Assembly: GCA_026874595.1 (NCBI GenBank)
Contig: CM049308.1
Coordinates: forward strand, 95,032,624 to 95,096,623
Direction of reading: 5' to 3'
From: Sipunculus nudus
Lineage: Eukaryota; Annelida; Sipuncula; Golfingiida; Sipunculidae
DNA: 64,000 nucleotides
In this document: positions 24,599 through 36,327 of the stretch, in pieces
How the letters are laid out: each line of letters starts with the position of its first letter
Numbering within the stretch: position 1 is the stretch's first letter
Translations under genes and position numbers: made by a program
Notes under the pieces: generated by a model
The model's database searches: none
Seen by the model: the letters and a program-made list of their open reading frames with translations, nothing else
Told to the model about the DNA's origin: nothing

Positions 24599-27500
24599 CA
24601 AGGGACCCATGGGTCACGGCGCTCAGCTGATCGTGATTGGACTATAAATGTTTCTCAACTGTGATACTATATCGAGTTGATAAAGCTTATGAATATCATG
24701 TACATGTTGGGCTATTATAAAGGAATGTAATGTAATATGTGAGTAAATGATAAATGAAATTACCTGACTGATGGATTAATAGAGTCAAATAAAGTGGTTT
24801 ATTTTTTATTTATTTAGGAGGGGTTGAAAATTGTGATATATTTGAGCAAATATAAATGCAATGACAGCAGTAATAAGCAGTAGTAGAATGATGATAAGGC
24901 TATTTGTTGAAGGATCTAAAGTGTATGGTAGTCTGCAAGCGTTCAATTTGACAGATATGATGTTATGATTAACTATGCTGATGAAGTGATTTATGAATAT
25001 GTGACTGTATGACACAATATCTCTTTAGTCTTGACAAGGTACATTATTGTGATGCCCACTATGTCTACATATTACACAATATTGACATAATTTCTGGCAT
25101 GTACATAGGTACCTATGGACGAATAGTTATACAAAATATTAAAGTATGAATATATCTGATTCATCTTGTTCTTGCTTACTGAGGCTGACTTTGGGATGGG
25201 GTTCGGAGAAGGGAAAAGTTAGGGCAGCATGAAGGTGGATGTAGAAATATTCTTTTGTAATGTTTTTCATTTATATAAGAATATGAAAAGCTAAGAGGAA
25301 AGGGGCCCTCCTACTTGGTTATAGTAAAGTTCTAAATATATGATTGCAAACTAATACTCTGACAAGACTGTCATGAAGAAAAACAGTAAAAGTTTTGAGA
25401 TACTGTGTTGCATACGAAAATTTACAGATGGACAGGCAAGTGGACAGAATGGACTAATACCTTTATTTCACTTTCAAGGGAATAATGCATTTAAGTTTAT
25501 ATATAATCCTATTTTTTTAAGCAGATCCACTTTTTCCATTAAGAAGTTTTTATCTGAATCATTTTTTTTATTTACAGGTTTATACATTTTTAAATAAAAA
25601 ACCTGAAAATATAAGTTAAAATATTAGAATTGTTGCAAAAGTTGCAATCATTATATATACAGAGTAAAAAACATTGGGTCATATTATGCATACACATATA
25701 TTTTATTATTTTTAAATCATAAATGTTTAAACTGATTTTAAAAGAAAATAATGCCACAACATGGCATCTACAAGAATATTCCTTGAATCACTATTAAAAA
25801 GTTTTGCATATTGGAGTTTTCAGGACATGCTTAATTTTATTCACCAAAATAAAATAAAATTAAATTTGATAAAATAAAACATCTTTTCAATTAAAGTATA
25901 TACACTGTTGGTTGAATGAGGGACAAACAATATCATTGTGCTAATTACTATCCCAGTTTTAATTAATTACTGGAATTAATAGTCAATTTCACACCTGGTG
26001 AAGTTTTTACTCTTCTGAAGTAAGGAATTACTTATCTCATGAACATCCACACTTACACAGCAATACACCACTTTGTGGACACAATTAAATGTACACTTTA
26101 ATCATTGTTACCCTGGTGGTTCAATACAAAATCTAAAATGTAGCATGTCCAAGAATAAAATAAAATACAGAAAAATTATAACATTCATCTAGTTTATGCA
26201 CCAGCTGGGGGGGGGGGGGATGAGTGCAGGGCGAGGGGAAGCCTGCTAGTAGTGGCCAAGCTGGGCCAAGGTAAGCTGCCTGGGGTGGGTTACATAATGC
26301 AAGTGAAGGTGGGCTAGATGTAAACAACACTTGACATGGTGAATGAAAACATGAATAAAAGCTATTCATTCCAATCAATTTCTTTTGAAAGTTTAGATTT
26401 TAAAAGATTAAATCCTTATGCATATATGCTGGGAAAATTAAATCAACAGTGCCAAAGTTGGACAAAATTTAAGGTATTGATTTTTTATTTATGCTAATAA
26501 CTTGAAAAATTTGCAAAATTCAGATCTAATTTGGGGTAAACAATTGAATTTTGATTAAATAAAGTTAATATTCCTGAAAAAAAGTCTCTAGGTTCAGCAT
26601 TTCTCATGTGAGTATATATATTTCCTGATTTTAAAAAAAATTGCATTGTTTTGGCCCATAACTTCAAAATAATATCCAATACTGACCGAATTTTTGGTAT
26701 GTTCATAGAAAATGTATAAAAGAATGTGAATACTAAATACGATCAAAAACAGATCAGTGGTTTTGATATTAGGCAGCCTTGAAGTGTAACAATGGCTTTT
26801 TTTATGGAAAACAGAGTTTTTTTTTCCTTAATATCTCGAAGGAACAAAGTCCTAATGACCCAATTTTTGGTATGGTAGGAGATTTTGGGGACATCTAAAA
26901 TTATGTCAACAGCCTGGGGAGCATAGAGATGTGCACTGAATGACCTACAGTCATCAAAGTGGACTGCTTGACAATGTAAGGGAATACAACAAGAGCCTCC
27001 AAAAAAATTCAATAACTAGCCTAATTTTGCAGCTTTTATTTTCAAATTTCAGATTTTAACAGATTAAATCCTTATGTATACATGGTGTGAAAATTAAATC
27101 CACAGTTCTTACAGGAAAAAAACATGCCATGGCCAAAGTTGGGCAACATTTAAGGTACCAATTTTATATTTTTGCCAATATTTAAAAAAATTTAACAAAT
27201 TTTGATCTAATTTTTGGTATACAATTAAATTTTGATTAATTAAAGTTGTATTACTGGAAAAAAGTCCCTACCTTTAACACTTTTGGTCTTAAGTGACCAA
27301 ATATCTTCCTGATTTTTTTACAAAGTCCATAATGTTTGGGCTCATAACTTTTTTAAATTATATAATACTGACTTTATATCTGGCATGTACATAGGAACTA
27401 TATAGAGGAATATTTATGGTAAATATGAAGAAAACCAGATGAGTGGTTTTGATATTAGGCAGTCCTGAAGTGTGAAAATAGATTTCTAATAAAAAATTGA

Positions 27501-27736
27501 GGTTTTTCCTTAATATCTCAAAGGAACGAAGTCCTATTGACCCAATTTTTGGCATGGTAGGAGATTATGGGGACATCTAACTGTATGCCAAAATTCAGAT
27601 TCGTAGGTCCAACGGTGTAGAAACGTGCCAGTCTTACGGACGGACATCCAGACGGACGGACGGACGGACGGACAGACAGACGGACAGACATTGGACCATG
27701 ACTATAGCTCAGATGACTTACAGTCAGCTGAGCTAA
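24599..27736 (+). mobile_element. Family 1 element (3.1 kb) inserted in the E7 acceptor array
   Basis: The left end is CAAGGGACCCATGGGTCACG; the right end is a GGACGGACGGACAGACAGAC microsatellite, the hairpin and GCTAA. The repeat array is interrupted at GGATTA and resumes in register at AAAACACTAACATC, so the limits are known almost to the base. The flanking A-run hides any target duplication. The body matches 36,328-39,460 over nearly its full length. It has a run of G at 26,207 (about 12) and the recurrent 69-codon reverse frame at 24,806-25,015. Confidence 0.85.
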
Positions 27737-28041
27737 AAACACTAACATCAGTAGACAGGCACTGGCTGGAAGGCTGGCTGTCCTGAAGGATTAAAAACAC
27801 TAACATCAGTAGACAGGTGCTGGCTGGAAGGCTTGCTGTCCTGAAGGATTAAAAACACTAACATCAGTAGAGAGTCACTGGCTGGAAGGCTGGCTGTCCT
27901 GAAGGATTAAAAACACTAACATCAGTAGACAGGCACTGGCTGGAAGGCTGGCTGTCCTGAAGGATTAAAAACACTAACATCAGTAGACAGGTGCTGGCTG
28001 GAAGGCTGGCTGTCCTGAAGGATGGAGCCCTGCAGGATTAA
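27737..28041 (-). repeat. Continuation of the E7 acceptor array between two transposons
   Basis: About five units identical in type to those before 24,598 resume right after the GCTAA end of the element at 27,736, and stop at the start of the next element. The phase of the repeat is continuous across both insertions (GGATTA on one side, AAAACACTAACATC on the other). This shows that the elements landed inside an existing array. Confidence 0.9.
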
Positions 28042-30528
28042 CAAGGGACCCATGGGTCACGGAGCTCAGCTGTTAAATATGATAAAAAGTATGATTTGGA
28101 AATGAGTCACATGCTGGTTTTGTGTGGTAATAAATATAAGCTGTATTATGAGTTGTTGGTGTTTAGCTTATGTATGATTTTGATAGTATCTTTGGAGACA
28201 GGGAAGAGGACTGATTTCATTTATTTTATTAACAAATGGAGTGCTTTTGTCACACAGATTTTGACTTGGCCATATAACTTATAAGCAGCACATATAATAC
28301 AAGTGTTTAAATATTTATCAAAATTTAATAACAAATACTGTGCCAAATATGATTTTTATTAAAAATAATAAGAAAATCATATGATTTTTTTCAATAAGAT
28401 ATAACTGAAATGATTATTAAAACTAGATATTTCTTGGCACCGCAGGTGCCATAGTATCCCTAGACAATTAACCCCCCCCCCACCATCCCCCCAGCCCTTG
28501 ATAAGATACATCTAACCAGTAAGTTTGGTGACTGTACCAACAATTTTTTTTATGAGTTTTTTTTATTGCCACGAATTCATTTTAACATTATCGCTGCTGT
28601 GACCTTAAAAAATGTATCAAGGTCATCCATGTTCAAATTTGATCTAGCCGTTGATAAGATGCATCAAACTTGTGGGTTTGGTGACTGTACCTTGAAGTCT
28701 TACTAAAGTTATTCCGCTTAAACATCATTTTAGCAAGAAAACAACATAAGGTGGCACACCTGTCTTCTGCAGAAAACAATGCTATCAAAGATCTTATATC
28801 AATTTGATTTTTGGACCAATCCATGCATTCCTTACTGGGATATTAAAGTTAACATCATTTCAGCATTATCGCCTCTGTGACCTTGAAAAATGCATCAAGG
28901 TCACCCATCTTCAAACCTGGCCTAGCCCTTAAAAAGATGCATCTAAACTGTAGGTTTGGTGACAATACCACAAATTCTTTTTTGAGTTATTGCCCTAATA
29001 TCATTTTAGCATAATCACTGCTGTGACCTTGAAAAACTGCATTAAGGTCATCTATGTCCGAACTTGACCCAGCCGTTGATAAGATGCATCAAACCTGTGG
29101 GTTTGGTGACTGTACCTCAAATTCTTTCAAAGTTATTGCGTTAACATCATTTTAACAAGAAAAGGACAAAAGGTGGTGCCACCTGTCTTCTGCAAAAGAC
29201 AAAGCTATCCAAGATCTTCAGTCATTATATGTATCCCTTACTGAGATATTAAAGATTTTATGTGAATTTCACCAAATATGGGAATATTCAAGGTCAAGGC
29301 CACTCTCATAGGAAAGGTCATGACCCCAATTCAAATAAACATCATCCAATACCCATGTCTATGTATATGCATAATATAAAAGAAATCTGTCCATTAGTTT
29401 TTGACTTATAATGCTCACAGTACTGTAAAGAGGCAATGATGGGGTATTAGACGGCACAAAAACAACTAAAAGAATAACAGGTGGCACCACTAGTTTCCAG
29501 TACATGACAACACTATCCAAGATCTTCGGTCAAGTTGATTTTTGGACCAATCCATGCATCCCTTATCGAGATATTAATGATTTTGTGAGATTTTCACCAT
29601 ATATGGCAATATTCAAGGTCAAGGCCACTCTCATAGGAAAGGTCATGACCTCAATTTAAATAAACATCATTCCATAACCCATATCTATGTATATGCATAA
29701 TATAAAAGAAATCTGTCCATTAGTTTTTGACTTAAAATGCTCACAGTCTTGTCAAGTGGCAATTTTGGAAGTATTAAAAGGCATGAAAACAAGTAAAGAA
29801 TAATAGGTGGCGCCACCAGTTTCTCAAACATGAAAACCCTATCCATGATCTTTGATCCACTTGATTTTGGGATCAATCCATGCAAGATTTCTTGAGATAT
29901 TTAAGAATTTGTGTGATTTTCCCCAAAATTGGACCTATTCAAGGTCAAGGACACTCTCCTAGTAAAGGTCATGACCTCATTTTAAATAGGCGTCGACCTC
30001 TCACCCATATCTATACTTAAACTAAGTTTGGTAAAGATCCATGAAATATTTTTTGAGTTATCGCGCCAACAAGATTTATATGCGGTGGCAGAGGCATGAC
30101 CGGTATGAAAACATAGTATCCCCCCAACTTTGTCTGGGGATACAATAATGTTATAAAATACATTCATGAATGCATTCATAATTACATTTTCCTAATTTCT
30201 GGTATGTATATAGGAACTATATAGAGGAATATTTATGGTAAATATGAGGAAAAACAAAGAGTGGTTTTGATATTAAGCAGTCCTGAAGTATGAAAATAGG
30301 TTTTTAATAAAGAGGTTTTTACAATAATTTCTCAAAGGAACAAAGTCGCAAAGACCAGTTTTTGGCTTGGTAGGAGATCTTGGGGACATCTAACATTATG
30401 CTGAATTTTGGATACCTAGGTCTTACAGTTTCAAAACGTGCCACATCTACGGACGGACTGACAGACGGACGGACGACTGATAATGGACCACCACTATAGC
30501 TCAGATGACTTATAGTCAGCTGAGCTAA
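28042..30528 (+). mobile_element. Second family 1 element in the E7 acceptor array, with a nested element
   Basis: The left end is CAAGGGACCCATGGGTCACG then GAGCTCAGCTG at 28,042. The right end, hairpin plus GCTAA, is at 30,528, again followed in register by the array. At about 28,425-30,150 a different element is nested. It begins CTAGATATTTCTTGGCACCG then CAGGTGCCATAGTATCCC and ends ATAGTATCCCCCCAACTTTG then TCTGGGGATACAA, and it resembles family 2 in its terminal hairpin. It has two or three internal units of about 300 bp with AAGGTGGCGCCACC-like boxes. Confidence 0.8.
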
Positions 30529-30800
30529 AAACACTAACATTAGTAGCGCTGGTTGGTAGACTGGCTGTTCTGAAGGATGGAGCCCTGAATGATTAAAAAC
30601 ACCAACATTAGTATGCAGGCTCTGGCTGGAAGACTAGCTGTTCTGAAGGATGGAGCCCTGCATGATTAAAAACACCAACATTAGTATACAGGCAATGGCT
30701 GTATGACTGGCTGTTCTTAAGGATGGAGCCCTGAAGGATTAAAAAACAATAACAGCAGTACATGGGCACTGGCTGGAAGACTGGCTGTTCTGAAAGATGG
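30529..30800 (-). repeat. Distal, diverged part of the E7 acceptor array
   Basis: Four long-type units continue after the second element: GGATGGAGCCCTGAATGATT, then CATGATT and AAGGATT variants. They keep the 73-bp form but have lost some acceptor AGs (CAG changed to CAT or TTCAG). Their greater divergence suggests that they are the oldest part and that homogenisation has been limited to units near E7. Confidence 0.85.
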
Positions 30801-30829
30801 GGAATCGACTTTTTAGTCTCTGACATTCA

Positions 30830-31148
30830 TAATTACAGTCTAAGCAACTACTTTTGTTATGTCCTTGTACCACAGTTCCCTCAGCATCAACCATGTTGCA
30901 TATTTGTGCCAATCTTACTCATCTCAGTATTCACAATAACCCATTCTTGTTCTAATTTCAGCATCCGCTTATTCTGTTCTGCCCTTGTATCTAGTTACAG
31001 TCCCATAGGTAACTATCATGTTAGTTTTCCTGTTACTAATTACAGTACCATGAGCACCTACAATGTTCTACACCTGTACATAATTAGTCACATGAGCACT
31101 TACCATGTACTACTCCTGTCAAAAAATTACAGTTACATGAGCACCTAC
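30830..31148 (-). repeat. Degenerate donor-anchored repeat after E6 (about 45 bp)
   Basis: Reading the minus strand from the E6 donor, GTAGGTGCTCATGTAACTGT begins unit 1 (45 bp), GTAAGTGCTCATGTGACTAA begins unit 2 (42 bp), GTAGGTGCTCATGGTACTGT begins unit 3 (45 bp) and a diverged ATAGTTACCTATGGGACTGT begins unit 4. More decayed copies are possible up to about 30,830. Units 1-2 end in CATG and unit 3 ends in ACATG, before the next donor. Lengths of 45 and 42 keep frame: use of the second donor would add 15 residues without a stop, while the third meets a TAA. Confidence 0.75.
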
Positions 31149-31318
31149 CATTTCCCACCACTGCTGTTTCTTCTTCATCCCAGTTAGGTTCCTGAGGTAC
31201 CTGTGACCTTGAACTTGGCCATGCAGGTGGATGAGACGTGGTGGACTGTGAGGTTATCGAGCTCCAGGCGACCTGCTGTTGCTGCTTCTCCTGTTGTTTC
31301 TTGGACTTGGTTTGTTTG
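31149..31318 (-). CDS. E6, Lys/Gln-rich coding exon
   Basis: The acceptor is TTGCTAATCTTCAG ending at 31319 and the donor is ATG|GTAGGT at 31149/31148. The 170 nt join E5 in phase (AG plus C gives Ser). The translation starts KQTKSKKQQEKQQQQVAWSS, a basic Gln-rich stretch, then a Ser/Pro/Trp segment and the acidic end EPNWDEEETAVVGNG. One base is left over for E7. The donor is followed directly by a degenerate 45-bp repeat with donor-like units; the frame stays open for one whole unit. Confidence 0.85.
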
Positions 31319-32677
31319 CTGAAGATTAGCAAGAAAATACATAGAACTACAGGGAAGCTGGTTAAAACAAGTGACCCATGGGTCAAGGGGCTCTGCTGAC
31401 AAACATACCAAAAGTTCATATAACCTAACATCAATTGAGACTTTACAGATAGACAGTTTCATCATAAAACATTTTTAAGCTGAAAGAGGCTAAAATTAAG
31501 AGGTTTTTGTCCGTAAAAAACAGTTCGATGAAGGTGGCACCACAAAAACCTCAATTTCAAATATGAGTCATGTGATCAACCTTCGCACAAATTTTGGCTC
31601 CAGCTGTTTCTGATATTGTAATTCTAGTATCCTTTTTTGGCCAAATAACTAACTGGGACCATTCAAACAAACTTGAGAGAGATTGTTTCAGGGATTATTT
31701 CTGTGTTTTTTTTTAGCTTTTTCCCTATAAAATCTAAGTAAATGCATATAGCAAAAAATTTAGCAAAATCCGAGTGTTTTAGATGGCTGATTTCTTGCAT
31801 GAAATTTGGTGATGCTTGCTCGATCCTGCCTTTTTTTAGATAGTATGGGTAACGTAGAGGTGACATAAGATTCCACACCATTGCATAAGCTCACAGGTTT
31901 GCTAAAAATGTTCCACTAGAAAATTATGCAGCTCCTTCCTGGCTATGAACTTGGCCTCCCCTGCGAATGTCTGACAGCCGTAACCCTTCTAAGGACTGAT
32001 ATGAGATTGTTAGAAATTGCCCAATTTACCCTGAAAATTCATATGTTCAGTAAGACCTCATTAAGTAAGACCGCTTGTATGCACTGAAGCTATTTGGAAA
32101 TATTCCGAAAAGTGCCTTCTCAGGCTATGCAAATGAGCTGAAATAAACCAATGACCACACGTGTGGTCACTGGAACCTTGGTTACCAATTCCAGTACATG
32201 TATACCCATATTTATTCAGTCACCTGAACCAGCCCCTAAGTGCTTGCAGGAGTGAAAACAAATGATTAAATGAACATTTAACACAAATTTGGTGGCAACA
32301 AGTGGTGATCATTCATTTTTTGGGAGGGTTATTTTTTTTACAATGGCAGTAAATAATGAGAGCATATTCACAATGGCGATGTCAAATTTGATACTGGTGA
32401 AGTGCTTCTTAAATAAAAGAAACAAAGTTATCATTCCCTTAATTCATTACAACAGAAATTTAATACAACAAAATAATTTCCATGGGACAAATGTGTTCAT
32501 TATAATGAGACTTGACTGTAGTTCATCACAAACAGTTGTGTCCTAGGCATACACTATTATCATGTATTTCATGTAATTTTCCCATCTAAATATCATCCTT
32601 TCTACTCCTAGCAAACAAGTCTATGATACTGACTAGTCCCATCTTCACTGTGTATTCTAATTGACCAGTTTTATTAC
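31319..32677 (+). mobile_element. Intron 5: solitary family 1 left end and unique sequence
   Basis: A left end, CAAGTGACCCATGGGTCAAG then GGGCTCTGCTGAC, lies at 31,368, but no matching right end is found before E5, so the element is truncated or decayed. One AAGGTGGCACCACAAAAACC box lies at 31,530. The rest to 32,677 is unique AT-rich sequence without an exon-like frame. Confidence 0.5.
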
Positions 32678-32889
32678 CTGTTGTTTGTCCATTTGTTTTC
32701 CTTGCCAGGTTTTCCTCCATATTTGCTGTGTAAGTCTGTAAGGTCCTGTTTCTGCTGTATCACATGCTGTGCTGGTGGTGGAACGATTGTTCCGTATGCA
32801 CTGCTGTTATCATCAACATCATTCCCTTTCAGCCAGTCGACAGTGCTTGGCGGGGAGAAGGAATTGGTCATCGGTAAACTAGGCCTCTT
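32678..32889 (-). CDS. E5, coding exon
   Basis: The acceptor is TATTATTTACAG at 32890 and the donor is CAACAG|GTAATA at 32678/32677. The exon has 212 nt: 70 codons in phase 0 and two extra bases. The translation begins KRPSLPMTNSFSPPSTVDWL, passes an acidic Asn/Ser segment (NDVDDNSSAYG) and a Gln-rich helix-like stretch (HVIQQKQDLTDLHSKYGG), and ends in a basic KPGKENKWTNN. I recognise no domain. Neither its donor nor its acceptor carries a tandem array. An (AT)n microsatellite lies about 35 bp upstream of the acceptor. Confidence 0.85.
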
Positions 32890-35800
32890 CTGTAAATAAT
32901 AATATAATAACATATAATAGATATATATATATAACACAAAACTATAACAAATAATCAAATGCAAGTCATATTCAATCCACCTCAACTTCAATAAAGAACC
33001 ATTTCAATACAAGGGACCCATGGGTCACGGCGCTCAGCTGATCGAGATTGGACTATAAATGTTTCTCCACTGTGATACTATATCGAGTCGATAAAGCTTA
33101 TGAATATCATGGACATGTTGGGCTATTATAAAGGAATGTAATGTAATAAGTGAGTAAATGACAAATGAAATTACCTGACTGATGGATTAATAGAGTAAAA
33201 TAGTGGTTTATTTTTTATTTATTTAGGAGGGGCTGAAAATTGTGATATATTTGAGCAAATATGAATGCAATGACAGCAGTAATAAGCAGAAGTAGAATGA
33301 TGATAAGGCTATTTGTTGAAGGATCTAAAGTGTATGGTAGTCTGCAAGCTTTCAATTTGACAGATATGATGTTATGATTAACTATGCTGATGAAGTGATT
33401 TATGAATTTGTGACTGTATGACACAATATCTCTTTAGTCTTGACAAGGTACATTATTGTGATGCCCACTATGTCTACATATTACACAATATTTCTGGCAT
33501 GTACATAGGTACCTATGGACGAATAGTTATACAAAATATTAATGTATGAATATATCTGATTCATCTTGTTCTTGCTTACTGAGGCTGACTTTGGGATGGG
33601 GTTCAGAGAAGGGAAAAGTGAGGGGAGCACGAAGGGGGATGTAGAAATATTCTATTGTAATGTTTTTCATTTATATAAGAATATGAAAAGCTATGAGGAA
33701 AGGGGCCCTCCTACTTGGTTATAGTAAAGTTCTAAATATATGACTGCAAACTTATACTCTGACAAGACTGTCATGAAGAAAAACAGTAAAAAGTTTTGAG
33801 ATACTGTGATGCATATGAAAATTTACATATGGACAGGCAAGTGGACAGAATGGACTAATACCTTTATTTCACTTTCAAGGGAATAATGCATTTAAGTTTA
33901 TACATAAGCCTATTTTTTTAGCATATCCACTTTTTCCATTAAGAAGTTTTTATCTGAATCATTTTTTTTATTTACAGGTTTTATAAATTTTTAATAAAAA
34001 AACTGAATATACAAGTTAAAATGTTAGAATTGTTGCAAAAGTTGCAATCATTATATATAAAAAAACTGAAACTATAAGTTAAAATATTTGAATTGTTGCA
34101 AAAGTTGCAATCATTATATATCCAGAGTGTAGCTCATATTGGGTCATATTATGCATACACATGTTTTATTATTTTTAAATCACAAATGTTTAAACTGAAT
34201 TTAAAAGAAAATAATGCCACAACATGGCATATACAAGAATATTCCTTGAATCACTATTAAAAAGTTTTGCACATTGGAGTTTTCAGTACATGCTTAATTT
34301 TATTCACCAAAATAAAATAAAAGATTCAGTAAATTTGATAAAATAAACATCTTTTCAAATAAAGTATACACACTGTTGGTTGAATGAGGGACAAACAATA
34401 TCATTGTGCTAATTACTATCCCAGTTTTAATTTATTACTGGAATTAATAGTCAATTTCACACCTGGTGAAGTTTTTACTCTTCTGAAGTAAGGAATTACT
34501 TATCTGATGAAAATCCGCACTTTCATAGCAATACACCACTTTGTGGACACAATTAAATGTACACTTTAATCATTGTAACCCTGGCTGAACAATACAAAAT
34601 CTAAAATGTAGCATAGCCTAGAATAAGAATGAATCAAATACAGAAAATAATAACATTCATCTAGTTTATGCACCATCTGGAGGGGTGGGTGCAGGGCAGA
34701 GGGGAAGCCTGCTGGTAGTGGCCAAGCTGAGCTAAGGCAAGCTGCCTGGGGTGGGTTACATAATGCAAGTGAAGGCTGTACTACTAGGTGGGCTAGATGT
34801 AAACAACACTTGACATGGTGTATGAAAACGTAAATAAAAGCTATTCTTTCCAATCAATTTCTTTGAAATTTCAGATTTTAAAAGATTAAATCCTTATGCA
34901 TATATGCTGTGAAAATTAAATCAACAGTGCTTACAGGGAAAAAACGTGCCATTGCCAAAGTTGGACAAAATTTAAGGTATTGATTTTTTACTTATGCTAA
35001 TAACTTGAAAAATTTGCAAAATTCAGATCGAATTTTGGGTAAACAATTGAATCTTGATTAAATAAAGTTATATTCCTGAAAAAAAGTCTCTAGGTTCAGC
35101 AATTCTCATGTTAGGTGAGTAAATATATTTCCTGATTTTTTAACAAGGGACCTATGGGTATATATGGGTGCTCAGCTGACGTTAACCTTGAAGGTAAAAA
35201 TCTAAAATAATATCAAATGGAGATAAAGTGTAAGAGGAAGAGGTAATAAAGGCCATGGTTTATATGATTGGTTTGTATTGATGAGCAAGAAATTGTTGCA
35301 AAAAATATTTTGTGACCTGACCATGTGTTTCCTAATGTTGAAACTAAAGCATGTGAGCAGTTTGTGAACAAATGATCTGTACTATTACCATGATCATCAG
35401 TTGGTTTTTCGATTAACTGTTGACATTTCAGTAGTTTACACATTTGTTCAATTGAATCTATTTTTTGTATAATATATATTATTAAATATATATGTACTTT
35501 TTTAATGAAATATATAAAGTTGAAATATAGCTAATTAACAACATAAAACAGGGCAAACAAAGCCTGATCTCAAATTCTGCTGAGGCAGGAAAACAATGAA
35601 CAAATGTTTGTATTAAATCCTCATTTTTTTATCACATCAATTATTTTCTAGTTTAAGTTTATATATCTATACATTTCCAATTTAACATATATATCTGAAT
35701 ATAAAAGTTGATTCATAATTCTCAATTGCATCATCATAAATCTCAATCTTGTCAGATAACACCACATCATGCATACAAATGTTTATTTATTTTTTACCAC

Positions 35801-36142
35801 AAAAATATATCTTTTAAATCTGCAAAACAATAAATATCTAAAAATAATACTTGATTTAGATTTCACAATTTTTTATTGTGCCTTTATTTATCCATAATGT
35901 GCTTCATATTTTATAATAATTTAAGCATACTGATGGGTTCAATTATATTTGTTTAAATCATTTAAAAGAAAATTGATTTCTTTAAAAATGCTACATTACA
36001 CAACATTGCATCTTCTGGATTACACCTTGAATTATTTTTTCAAGGAAAGTTTTTCATATCAGAGTGGAAACAGCAATACAATTAAGGAGATACAGTGAAA
36101 ACAATAACAATTACTGCATAAAACTTGGTGGGTTGGGTTTGC

Positions 36143-36169
36143 GGGGGGGGGGGGGGGGGGGGGGGGGGG
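36143..36169 (+). repeat. Uninterrupted run of 27 G
   Basis: Preceded by GGTGGGTTGGGTTTGC and followed by TGATTGGGGTGG. It lies inside element B and could form a G-quadruplex. The length may be affected by sequencing error. Confidence 0.9.
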
Positions 36170-36327
36170 TGATTGGGGTGGTGATATGAGAATAACTGTA
36201 CACCTGTCACAGCAGGGGATCTCCCCCAGTGACTGTAACAAATCAGAAACCCTGGCATAGCTGACTTCCAGTGACCTGGAGTGGGACCCTGCATCTGTAA
36301 TCAAAGCAAGTGACTACAGAAAAAAAA

